This document shows, one piece after another, positions 1 to 5,400 of a DNA stretch of 5,400 bases (positions are counted from its first letter, which is position 1; each line of letters begins with the position of its first letter). The position numbers were made by a program, and so were the translations under genes. The notes under the pieces were generated by a model. It was not told the origin of the DNA. It did no database searches and was given only the letters and a program-made list of their open reading frames with translations. This stretch comes from Zoogloeaceae bacterium (GTDB lineage Bacteria; Pseudomonadota; Gammaproteobacteria; Burkholderiales; Rhodocyclaceae). The stretch covers positions 1-5,400 of the forward strand of contig JAITEO010000302.1 in NCBI GenBank assembly GCA_031281985.1. The letters run 5' to 3'.

Positions 1-2031
1 TCCATCGCTGGCAAGGTGCCCTTGAAACCGCGCGAGATTCCGCAGTCCGTCTCCGTCATTACCAAGGAGCGCATCGAGGATCAGGGCATCGTGACCGTAA
101 GCGATGCCTTGAAGCTGATTCCGGGCGTCACCGTCATTCCCAACGACAGCATGTACGCGGGAGGAGACCAATATTGGTCGCGTGGTTATAGCCTGGGCGT
201 GGCCTACGACGGAACACCCTCCCAAATGCCGTTCAACGGAAGTCCGCAACTGGATCTGGCGATCTATGAGCGGGTCGAGTCCCTGCGCGGTCCTGCGGGC
301 CTGTTCCTGGGCGCGGGCAGCAATAACAACGTGGGCGGCGTGATCAACTTGGTGCGCAAACGAGGCCAAAAGGAATTCGCCGCCTCCGGCAGTCTTTCCG
401 CCGGAACCTGGGATAATTACGGCGTGGTGGCGGACGTAGGCGGCCCGCTCAACGCCAGCGGCTCGCTGCGAGGACGCCTGGTCGCTGCTCATGGCGACCG
501 GGAATATTTCTATGACAACGCGAAAGGCCGCAAGACCCTGGGCTATTTCAATCTGGATTGGGACATCACCTCCGCCACCACCTTATCGCTGGCGATATCC
601 TCCCAGAAGAACAACGGCAAGGGCAACTATTCCGGCATTCCCGCCGCGACCGGCGCTGGCAAACTGCTCGATATTTCCCGCAGCACCAATTTCAATCCAG
701 AATGGAACACCTATGAATGGGATACCAAGGAATATCTGGCGGAGTTGAGCCATCGCTTTGAAAACGGCTGGAGCGCCAACCTGAAATACAACCATCGCAA
801 ACAAGACCAGTTCTACAAGCTTGCCAGTGTCAGTTTCGCCAGTGGCCTCGGGCCTACTACCGGCAACGTCAGCTACACGGGCATGGAGCGCGCTATCGAG
901 ATGACTTCCGACGCCTATGACATCTACCTTACCGGACCCTTCCGCCTGTTCGGCCAGGAACACCGGGCCGTGCTGGGCTACAACTGGGCGAAATACCATA
1001 CCTGGACCACGGGATGTACCGCCCCCGCTTGCGGCGCCACCCGGCCCAGCCTTCCCTTGGGCACCATCCCTCCCGAGTTCCAGGTGACCCAGTACACCAT
1101 CGGTAACGAAGCGGAAAACTGGCAGTCGGGTTACTATGGGCAACTGCGTCTTCGCCTTGCCGACCCCTTGACCTTCATCGTAGGCGCGCGCGTCAGCGAT
1201 TACCGCTACCGCACGCGCAACCAGCCTCCCAGCACGGCCACCTACAACTACGCCTGGAACTATAACCGCAATTACGAGACCGACGACGAGGTAACGCCCT
1301 ATGGCGGCCTGATATTCGATGTGAACAAGCAGGTTTCCCTGTACGCCAGCTACAGCGACATCTTCATACCCCAATCGGAGACGCAAGAGGGCGGCGCTCC
1401 AATTGGGCCGCGCACGGGCAAGCAACACGAAATCGGCAGCAAGGCGGAATTTTTCGACGGCAAGCTGATTGGCTCGATCGCGATCTTCAAATTGCGGGAT
1501 CAAAACCGGGCCTATCTGGTTCCCGGCTCGTCTCCGGCTTTTTACGTCCCACTGGGCGAGGTCGAGAGCAAGGGCTGGGAAATCGAGGTTGCTGGCAGTC
1601 CCGCGCCTGGCTGGAACGTTCAGGCTGGCTATACCCGCTTGCAGACGAAATACCTGAAAGACCGCCAACTGGCGGGCTACAGTTTTTCCCCCAAGGAACC
1701 CAAGCACCTCATCAAATTATGGGGCAGCTACCGCTTTAGCGGCGAAACGCTGGGCGGTCTTGCCGCTGGCCTGGGCGCCACCTATGTCGGCGAAACCAGG
1801 GCTTCCGGCAATACCCCGGCACAGGTCGCCGCAGCGAATGTGCGCAAGCAGTCTCCCTACACGGTCGTAGACGCGTTCCTCTCCTACCGCATCAACAAAC
1901 ACCTGTCCTTGGCGTTCAACGCCAACAACCTGTTCGACAAGACCTACTATGCCCAGTTGGGCAGCATCGGCGGCTCGAACTTCTACGGAGAGCCGCGCAA
2001 TTACAAGCTGACCCTGCATGTCCAGTACTGA
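1..2031 (+). CDS. TonB-dependent siderophore-type outer-membrane receptor (5' partial)
   Basis: This is an outer-membrane beta-barrel receptor that would import a metal chelate or similar ligand using TonB energy. The frame is open from the first base, and the GTG at 16 lies inside the plug domain, so it is not the true start; the signal peptide and TonB box lie left of the window. The visible 676 residues begin with plug motifs (IPQSVSVI, then a DALKLIPGV stretch). The FpvA/FhuE-like signature RVESLRGPAG follows at bases 271-300, then GGVINLVRKR at 334-363. The rest is barrel-like, with alternating aromatic strands, and ends in NYKLTLHVQY with the terminal aromatic residue expected of outer-membrane proteins. 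Two cysteines (codons at 1015 and 1030) sit in a probable surface loop and could form a disulfide. Siderophore-receptor subclass is well supported; the ligand is unknown. The 3' end overlaps the next gene by 14 bases. Confidence 0.93.
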   Translation, partial: SIAGKVPLKPREIPQSVSVITKERIEDQGIVTVSDALKLIPGVTVIPNDSMYAGGDQYWSRGYSLGVAYDGTPSQMPFNGSPQLDLAIYERVESLRGPAGLFLGAGSNNNVGGVINLVRKRGQKEFAASGSLSAGTWDNYGVVADVGGPLNASGSLRGRLVAAHGDREYFYDNAKGRKTLGYFNLDWDITSATTLSLAISSQKNNGKGNYSGIPAATGAGKLLDISRSTNFNPEWNTYEWDTKEYLAELSHRFENGWSANLKYNHRKQDQFYKLASVSFASGLGPTTGNVSYTGMERAIEMTSDAYDIYLTGPFRLFGQEHRAVLGYNWAKYHTWTTGCTAPACGATRPSLPLGTIPPEFQVTQYTIGNEAENWQSGYYGQLRLRLADPLTFIVGARVSDYRYRTRNQPPSTATYNYAWNYNRNYETDDEVTPYGGLIFDVNKQVSLYASYSDIFIPQSETQEGGAPIGPRTGKQHEIGSKAEFFDGKLIGSIAIFKLRDQNRAYLVPGSSPAFYVPLGEVESKGWEIEVAGSPAPGWNVQAGYTRLQTKYLKDRQLAGYSFSPKEPKHLIKLWGSYRFSGETLGGLAAGLGATYVGETRASGNTPAQVAAANVRKQSPYTVVDAFLSYRINKHLSLAFNANNLFDKTYYAQLGSIGGSNFYGEPRNYKLTLHVQY

Positions 2032-3793
2032 TGCCATGGAGATCGAAAGGGAGAATCTGCCGTCCTCCCTTTCCGGAACCTCCGCCTCTTCTGGCCGGTC
2101 ATGGCGTGAACGCGCCCGTGCCGCCTGCGGTCTGCTCGTACCCTATTGGGTTTCGGAAGACCGCTGGCGCGCGCGCGGCCTGCTGGCGCTGATCATCGGA
2201 CTCGACTGGGTGCGCACTTACGGCGGCGTGCGCCTTTCCTACTGGCAGCGTGATTACTGGGACGCGCTGGCGGCCTACGATAGCGGCGCTTTCTGGGGAT
2301 TGCTGTGGGTTTTTTTGGTCATCGTCTCTTTCTGGGCGATCGTCAATGCCATGCGAATGTGGTTTTTCCAGGCGCTGGAAATGCGCTGGCGCGCCTGGAT
2401 GACCGATGTTTTCCTCCTGCGCTGGCTGGGAGAAAACACCTATTACCGCATCGCCCGCGCCGGCAGCATCGACAACCCGGACCAGCGCATCGGCGAGGAT
2501 TTGCAGATGCTGGCAACCAGGAGCATGAATCTGTCGCTGGGTCTGCTCAACACCATCGTCAACCTGGTTACCTACTCGATAATCGTCTGGAATCTCTCCG
2601 ACAGTCTCGCCCTGAGCCTAGGCGGCCTGCGTATCGAAATTCCCGGCTACATGCTGTGGATCGCCATCGCCTACGCCTTGCTCGGCTCATGGCTGATGGA
2701 AAAAATCGGTCATCCGTTGGTTCAGATCGACTATCAGCAGCAACGCTGCGAGGCGCACTTCCGTTTTCTGATGATGCGCGTGCGTGAAAATGCCGAGCAG
2801 ATCGCTTTCTATTCCGGGGAGCGCGCGGAAATCGCGCGGCTGCGCGGCGCGTTCATGGCGATCCGCGACAATTGGCGACGCGTCATGGATTACACGCGGC
2901 GCATCGCCCTGTTTCACGAAGGCTATGGCGAGATATCCAATTTCGTGCCGCTCCTGATCATCGGCCCGCGCTATTTTGCGCGTGAAATCACCCTGGGCGC
3001 CGTGCAGCAATTGTCCCAATCCTTTGGCCGGGTGCGCGGCTCGCTGTCCTGGTTCATCGCCACCTACAAGGCGGTGGCGATGCTGCGCGCCGTATTCCGA
3101 CGCCTGCTCGAATTCGAGGCGGCAATGAAGACATCGGAATCCGGCGGCATCGCCGTTACGCTCAATGCCCAGGCAAATCGCCTCGACATCCACGCGCTCG
3201 ATCTGTGCCTGCCCAGCGGCAACGCGTTGATATACATCAACGAACTGAGCATTCACGCTGGCGAACGCTGGCTGGTACGCGGGCATTCCGGCATAGGCAA
3301 GAGCACCCTTTTACGCGCCCTGGCCGGAATCTGGCCGCACGGCAAGGGGGAAATCGCCCTTCCGGACGGAAAAAAGATGTTCCTTTCCCAGAAAAGCTAT
3401 CTGCCCATCGACTCCTTGCGCGCCTGTCTGTGCTATCCCAGCGACGAACAATGGTTCGGCGTAGGCGAATGCCTCGAAGTCTTGCGCGCGGTACGGCTGG
3501 AAGACTTGACCGAGCGCCTGGAGGAGCATGACGACTGGGAAAAACGCCTGTCGCCCGGCGAACAGCAGCGGCTCGCCTTCGCCCGTGTCCTCCTGCACAA
3601 GCCGGACTGGATATTTCTCGATGAATCCACCGCTTCGCTCGACCCGGCCAACGAGGCCGCGATGTACGGCCTGCTCAGGGAACGGTTGCCCAATGCCACG
3701 ATCATCAGCGTCGCGCACCGCGAGAGCGTTGCCGCCTTCCACGACAAAGTACTGGAATTGAACACAAGCAGTGTAAAGGAGGTCTCCCCATGA
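2018..3793 (+). CDS. SbmA/BacA/YddA-like ABC transporter, fused permease and ATPase
   Basis: This is an inner-membrane half-transporter with the membrane domain first and the ATPase second, probably working as a homodimer. The 591 residues are about normal for the family. An N-terminal segment of about 50 residues is followed by hydrophobic helices near 54-74, 92-114, 175-195, 211-228 and 305-320, with the family-like NPDQRIGED motif at 153-161. The ATPase is intact: Walker A GHSGIGKST (422-430), Q-loop Q458, signature LSPGEQQ (511-517), Walker B WIFLDE (531-536, catalytic E536), D-loop SLD (540-542) and H567. Family members move antimicrobial peptides, bleomycin or cobalamin, mostly inward; the substrate here is unknown. 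The ATG at 2018 lies inside the receptor gene. A second in-frame ATG at 2036, just after the receptor stop, is an alternative start; neither has a clear ribosome binding site, which fits translational coupling. Its receptor neighbour suggests a two-membrane uptake route (inference). Confidence 0.92.
   Translation: MSSTDAMEIERENLPSSLSGTSASSGRSWRERARAACGLLVPYWVSEDRWRARGLLALIIGLDWVRTYGGVRLSYWQRDYWDALAAYDSGAFWGLLWVFLVIVSFWAIVNAMRMWFFQALEMRWRAWMTDVFLLRWLGENTYYRIARAGSIDNPDQRIGEDLQMLATRSMNLSLGLLNTIVNLVTYSIIVWNLSDSLALSLGGLRIEIPGYMLWIAIAYALLGSWLMEKIGHPLVQIDYQQQRCEAHFRFLMMRVRENAEQIAFYSGERAEIARLRGAFMAIRDNWRRVMDYTRRIALFHEGYGEISNFVPLLIIGPRYFAREITLGAVQQLSQSFGRVRGSLSWFIATYKAVAMLRAVFRRLLEFEAAMKTSESGGIAVTLNAQANRLDIHALDLCLPSGNALIYINELSIHAGERWLVRGHSGIGKSTLLRALAGIWPHGKGEIALPDGKKMFLSQKSYLPIDSLRACLCYPSDEQWFGVGECLEVLRAVRLEDLTERLEEHDDWEKRLSPGEQQRLAFARVLLHKPDWIFLDESTASLDPANEAAMYGLLRERLPNATIISVAHRESVAAFHDKVLELNTSSVKEVSP
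3775..3783 (+). promoter_or_regulatory. Strong ribosome binding site for the MerR gene
   Basis: AAAGGAGGT is a near-perfect Shine-Dalgarno sequence, six bases before the ATG at 3790. It lies within the last codons of the ABC transporter gene. It decides the MerR start at 3790 over the in-frame ATG at 3826. It also suggests the regulator is translated well in its own right and not only by coupling to the ABC gene. Confidence 0.85.
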
Positions 3794-4323
3794 ACGAATA
3801 CCATCCAGACAAACGCTCCCGGCGCATGCCGATCGGGGATTTGGCGAAAAAAACCGGCGTGTCGCCGGAAACCCTGCGTTATTACGAGCACGAGGGTCTG
3901 CTGTCGCGCCCGCCGAGGAACGCCTCTGGCTATCGCGAGTATGACGAGGACGCCGTCGGACAGGTGCGTTTCATCCTGCGCGCAAAAAACCTGGGGTTTA
4001 GCCTGGAGGAAATCGTCGACTTGCTGAAATTTTCGACGAACGCCGAATGCGCCACGGCGCGCGTCAACCAGCAATTGACCGAGATCGAAGAACAGATTGC
4101 CCGCCTGGAAAATATCCGCGCGCGGCTTGCCAGCCTGGTAGCGGTCTGCCCGCATGGATGCGCTCCGGTGGAATGCTGCCCGATCCTTTCCGCGATGCAG
4201 ACGGAAAAGGGCGAAACCGATTCCCCGCCCTCCCCCGAAGTCTCCCCCCACGACGCTCCGGATTCTTGCCGGAACACCGTGAAAACCGGCCTGTTTTCGA
4301 CAGGCTCCCTGAAACTCGATTGA
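3790..4323 (+). CDS. MerR-family heavy-metal-responsive regulator (ZntR/CadR/PbrR type)
   Basis: This is a cytoplasmic DNA-binding metal sensor, probably for Zn, Cd or Pb, that would switch on efflux genes by distorting a promoter with a long spacer. The winged helix-turn-helix covers about residues 13-75 (MPIGDLAKKTGVSPETLRYY, then GYREYDEDAV and LGFSLEEI). A dimerisation helix covers about 92-118. C87 matches the conserved helix cysteine (C79 of E. coli ZntR). The metal loop at 120-132 is CPHGCAPVECCPI, with C120, C124, C129 and C130, richer in Cys than and ordered differently from ZntR. Residues 138-177 form a Ser/Pro-rich tail that typical 135-145-residue relatives lack. The start is set by the strong site at 3775-3783. 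The ATG overlaps the ABC stop as ATGA, and the HMA gene follows 11 bases later. Unlike many MerR genes, it is not divergent from its likely target. The exact metal cannot be assigned. Confidence 0.92.
   Translation: MNEYHPDKRSRRMPIGDLAKKTGVSPETLRYYEHEGLLSRPPRNASGYREYDEDAVGQVRFILRAKNLGFSLEEIVDLLKFSTNAECATARVNQQLTEIEEQIARLENIRARLASLVAVCPHGCAPVECCPILSAMQTEKGETDSPPSPEVSPHDAPDSCRNTVKTGLFSTGSLKLD
4257..4305 (+). other. Two short hairpins in the 3' end of the MerR gene
   Basis: TCCGG (4257-4261) pairs with CCGGA (4269-4273) across a 7-base loop. GCCTGT (4289-4294) pairs with ACAGGC (4300-4305) across a 5-base loop. Both lie in the region coding for the unusual C-terminal tail, 30-80 bases before the HMA start. 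Neither is followed by a T-run, so they are not convincing terminators. They may be mRNA structure, a protein binding site or chance. Confidence 0.3.
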
Positions 4324-4328
4324 AAGGA
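4324..4328 (+). promoter_or_regulatory. Ribosome binding site for the HMA gene
   Basis: AAGGA lies just after the MerR stop codon and six bases before the ATG at 4335. It supports the short 76-residue HMA protein and argues against longer readings that start upstream in the same frame inside the MerR gene. Confidence 0.75.
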
Positions 4329-4334
4329 AATGCA

Positions 4335-4565
4335 ATGACAACGACGACCATCCAGATAGACGGCATGAAATGCAAATGCTGCTCCTCCGGAGTCGGCAAA
4401 CGCCTCACGGAACTGCCAGGGGTAAAAAAAGCCGATGTCGACCTGGCTTCCGGCCAGGCGAGGGTGGAATTCGACGCCAGCCAGACCAGCCATGAAGCGC
4501 TGCTCGCGGTGATTCGCGGCGCGAAATTCAAGGCGCGCGTTCTGAAATCGACGCTTGCCGCGTGA
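4335..4565 (+). CDS. Small HMA-domain heavy-metal-binding protein
   Basis: This is a 76-residue soluble protein made of a single heavy-metal-associated (ferredoxin-like) domain, probably cytoplasmic. The family binds soft metal ions through a GMxCxxC loop and hands them to partners or sequesters them. Here the loop is GMKCKCC (residues 10-16), with the canonical C13 and C16 plus an extra C15. The ELPGV and FDASQTSHEALLAVI segments match the usual strand-helix pattern. The frame stays open upstream through the MerR gene to 4047, but that reading gives no domain and the ribosome binding site at 4324-4328 fixes the start at 4335. The upstream metal sensor and downstream P1B ATPase suggest it acts as a detached metal-binding domain or chaperone for that pump (inference). 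Metal preference (Zn/Cd/Pb versus Cu) is not certain from the loop alone. Confidence 0.9.
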   Translation: MTTTTIQIDGMKCKCCSSGVGKRLTELPGVKKADVDLASGQARVEFDASQTSHEALLAVIRGAKFKARVLKSTLAA

Positions 4566-4609
4566 GGACAGATGTTTGTCGAATGAGGAGCCGTTAACGA
4601 GTGCGATCC

Positions 4610-4853
4610 AAAGTGGAGGAAAACCCGTCCAGACGAAGCGCCGCCGCTTGCCTTCCCCTCGCCCCCTTGGGGGGAGAGGGGAAGGCCGGGAGAGGGTGTT
4701 GTTTCGAGCAGCGCATAGCGCTGCTAACTTTCTCGAAAACCCTGACAACGCGCCTCGCTTCCCCCTTCCCGCCCTGCCGGACACCCTCTCCCCAAAAGGA
4801 TTTGGGGGAGAGGGGACGGCAAGCGGTAGCGCTTCGTTTGTTTCCATCACTTT
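4610..4853. repeat. Nested inverted-repeat element (MITE-like or GGGAGAGGG intergenic repeat)
   Basis: The arms are imperfect inverted repeats. The left arm begins AAAGTGGAGGAAAAC (4610-4624) and continues ACGAAGCG...CCGCTTGCC (4633-4652). The right arm is the reverse complement with small differences, ending CGCTTCGT (4830-4837) and CACTTT (4848-4853). An inner perfect pair is GGGAGAGGGTGT (4688-4699) with ACACCCTCTCCC (4781-4792). Each arm also folds on itself: CTTCCCCTC (4652-4660) with GAGGGGAAG (4676-4684), and CCCTCTCCCC (4784-4793) with GGGGAGAGGG (4805-4814). CCCTCTCCC/GGGAGAGGG hairpins are common intergenic repeats in many proteobacterial genomes. No coding sequence or clear target-site duplication was seen. 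The element fills most of the gap between the HMA and ATPase genes; its outer limits are approximate. Confidence 0.7.
4702..4738. repeat. Central hairpin of the intergenic element
   Basis: AGCAGCGC (4707-4714) and GCGCTGCT (4718-4725) form a perfect 8-bp stem with a 3-base ATA loop. TTTCG (4702-4706) and CGAAA (4734-4738) can extend it, with an 8-base bulge on the right side. It sits near the middle of the inverted-repeat element and is not followed by a T-run in either direction strong enough to call a terminator. Confidence 0.6.
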
Positions 4854-4877
4854 ACTTTGTTCAAACCCAAATCAACC

Positions 4878-4907
4878 CGGCAAGAAGCAGAGGCTTGCTT
4901 TTTGCCG
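4878..4907 (+). promoter_or_regulatory. Possible terminator/attenuator hairpin before the ATPase gene
   Basis: Two alternative folds share this stretch. GCAAG (4880-4884) pairs with CTTGC (4894-4898) and is followed at once by TTTTT (4899-4903), which resembles a weak intrinsic terminator. Alternatively CGGCAA (4878-4883) pairs with TTGCCG (4902-4907), with an inner AAGC/GCTT stem (4885-4888 with 4893-4896), which hides the T-run. It lies 11 bases before the ribosome binding site of the ATPase gene. A role is inferred only; the stems are short. Confidence 0.3.
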
Positions 4908-4918
4908 AACACTAAATT

Positions 4919-4922
4919 GGAG
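4919..4922 (+). promoter_or_regulatory. Ribosome binding site for the P1B ATPase gene
   Basis: GGAG lies five bases before the ATG at 4928. An in-frame TAA at 4913-4915 rules out any start further upstream, so the protein must begin here and cannot include an upstream HMA domain. Confidence 0.75.
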
Positions 4923-4927
4923 CTTGC

Positions 4928-5400
4928 ATGTCTTCTACTCCCTGCTGCCCTTGTTGTGCCCCGGACAACGCCGCCGACCCGGTCGCAACGGCGCCCGAAA
5001 AATGGTGGCCGCTCGTCCTGGCCGTTCTGTTGGCGATCACCGCCGAATTCATCGGAGAATCGACGCTGCCCCATGCCGAGTGGATTTCTCCGCTCCTGGC
5101 GCTGATGGGCATCGCCTGTTCCGGCGTGGAAGTTTACGCGCGCGGCTGGCGCGCCATTCTTGCCGGACGGCTCGACATCAACACCTTGATGGCGGTGGCC
5201 GTCACCGGCGCTTTTCTGCTGCGACAATGGCCGGAAGCGGCGATGGTCATGGCGCTCTTCACGCTCGCCGAGCGTCTGGAAAGCATGGCGGTTGCCCGGA
5301 CGCACAATGCCATCGGCAAACTCCTGGAAATGGCGCCGGATACCGTCAGCGTGGCGCGGGGCGGCAAATGGCAGACCTTCGCGGCCAAGGACGTCATGCC
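4928..5400 (+). CDS. P1B-type heavy-metal-translocating ATPase, Zn/Cd/Pb type (3' partial)
   Basis: This inner-membrane P-type ATPase would pump Zn, Cd or Pb out of the cytoplasm using ATP. Only the first 157 codons are present; the frame runs open off the right edge, so the CPC metal site, the DKTGT phosphorylation site and the ATP-binding domain are not visible. The protein starts MSSTPCCPCC, a cysteine cluster at residues 6, 7, 9 and 10, and goes almost directly into membrane helices (about 28-44, 53-69, 83-98 and 102-114). It has no HMA domain of its own. DINTLM (83-88), WPEAAMVMALFTLAERLE (101-118) and the start of the actuator domain (about 135 on) match the ZntA/CadA class. The metal sensor and stand-alone HMA protein upstream fit this job. 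The 362-base gap before it may hold its own promoter, but none was recognised. Class assignment is firm; exact metal is not. Confidence 0.93.
   Translation, partial: MSSTPCCPCCAPDNAADPVATAPEKWWPLVLAVLLAITAEFIGESTLPHAEWISPLLALMGIACSGVEVYARGWRAILAGRLDINTLMAVAVTGAFLLRQWPEAAMVMALFTLAERLESMAVARTHNAIGKLLEMAPDTVSVARGGKWQTFAAKDVM

Noticed and set aside
16..18. GTG as the start of the receptor
   Set aside because: The frame is open upstream to base 1 and the codon falls within the plug domain, with no room for a signal peptide or TonB box.
583..1707. Long minus-strand open frame (374 codons) opposite the receptor gene
   Set aside because: It mirrors codon-biased GC-rich coding sequence of a clear TonB receptor, shows no recognisable domain, and has low-complexity Gly/Ala/Val composition typical of antisense shadows.
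4289..4305. GCCTGT/ACAGGC dyad as the MerR operator for the HMA and ATPase genes
   Set aside because: Its half-sites are closer together than in known ZntR/CadR operators, and no -35/-10 pair with a 19-20 base spacer could be recognised around it.
4047..4334. Upstream extension of the HMA protein to 172 residues
   Set aside because: The extension reads the MerR coding region out of frame; a good ribosome binding site precedes the ATG at 4335, which starts exactly before the HMA domain.
3433..4850. Two long minus-strand open frames (302 and 306 codons) opposite the ABC, MerR and HMA genes
   Set aside because: They lie over well-supported plus-strand genes and the repeat element, show no domain, and have Arg/Ser/Pro-rich shadow composition.
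4601..4915. Plus-strand open frame of 104 codons in the gap before the ATPase
   Set aside because: It is translated mostly from the inverted-repeat element, has no ribosome binding site of note and no recognisable domain.

Overview
The window is a GC-rich stretch (about 60% G+C by eye) with proteobacterial gene types. An outer-membrane TonB-dependent receptor shows a Gram-negative host. The MerR regulator and the P1B-type ATPase look most like beta- or gammaproteobacterial proteins, but this is an impression from recognised motifs, not a search. All five supported genes lie on the + strand. The first is cut by the left edge and the last by the right edge.

Layout. Positions 1-2031 hold most of a TonB-dependent siderophore-type receptor without its N-terminus. 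It overlaps by 14 bases a fused permease/ATPase of the SbmA/BacA/YddA type (2018-3793). That gene overlaps by 4 bases (ATGA) a MerR-family heavy-metal regulator of the ZntR/CadR/PbrR type (3790-4323). Eleven bases later comes a 76-residue heavy-metal-associated (HMA) protein (4335-4565). A 362-base gap follows, filled mostly by a nested inverted-repeat element (about 4610-4853) and a hairpin with a T-run (4878-4907). The window ends in the first 157 codons of a Zn/Cd/Pb-type P1B ATPase that lacks an N-terminal HMA domain (4928 onward).

How the genes may work together. The right half is a recognisable metal-detoxification module: a metal sensor, a small soluble HMA metal-binding protein and an efflux pump. 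The pump seems to have its HMA domain encoded as a separate protein and keeps only a short CCPCC cluster at its own N-terminus. The left half looks like an envelope uptake route: an outer-membrane receptor plus an inner-membrane transporter from a family known to move peptides, bleomycin-like compounds or cobalamin. Overlapping reading frames tie the two halves together, so co-transcription from receptor to HMA gene is plausible. The linking of a TonB receptor/BacA-like pair to a Zn/Cd/Pb sensor and exporter is the most interesting feature here. Its substrate cannot be read from the sequence.

No tRNA, rRNA, CRISPR array, transposase or complete insertion sequence was seen.
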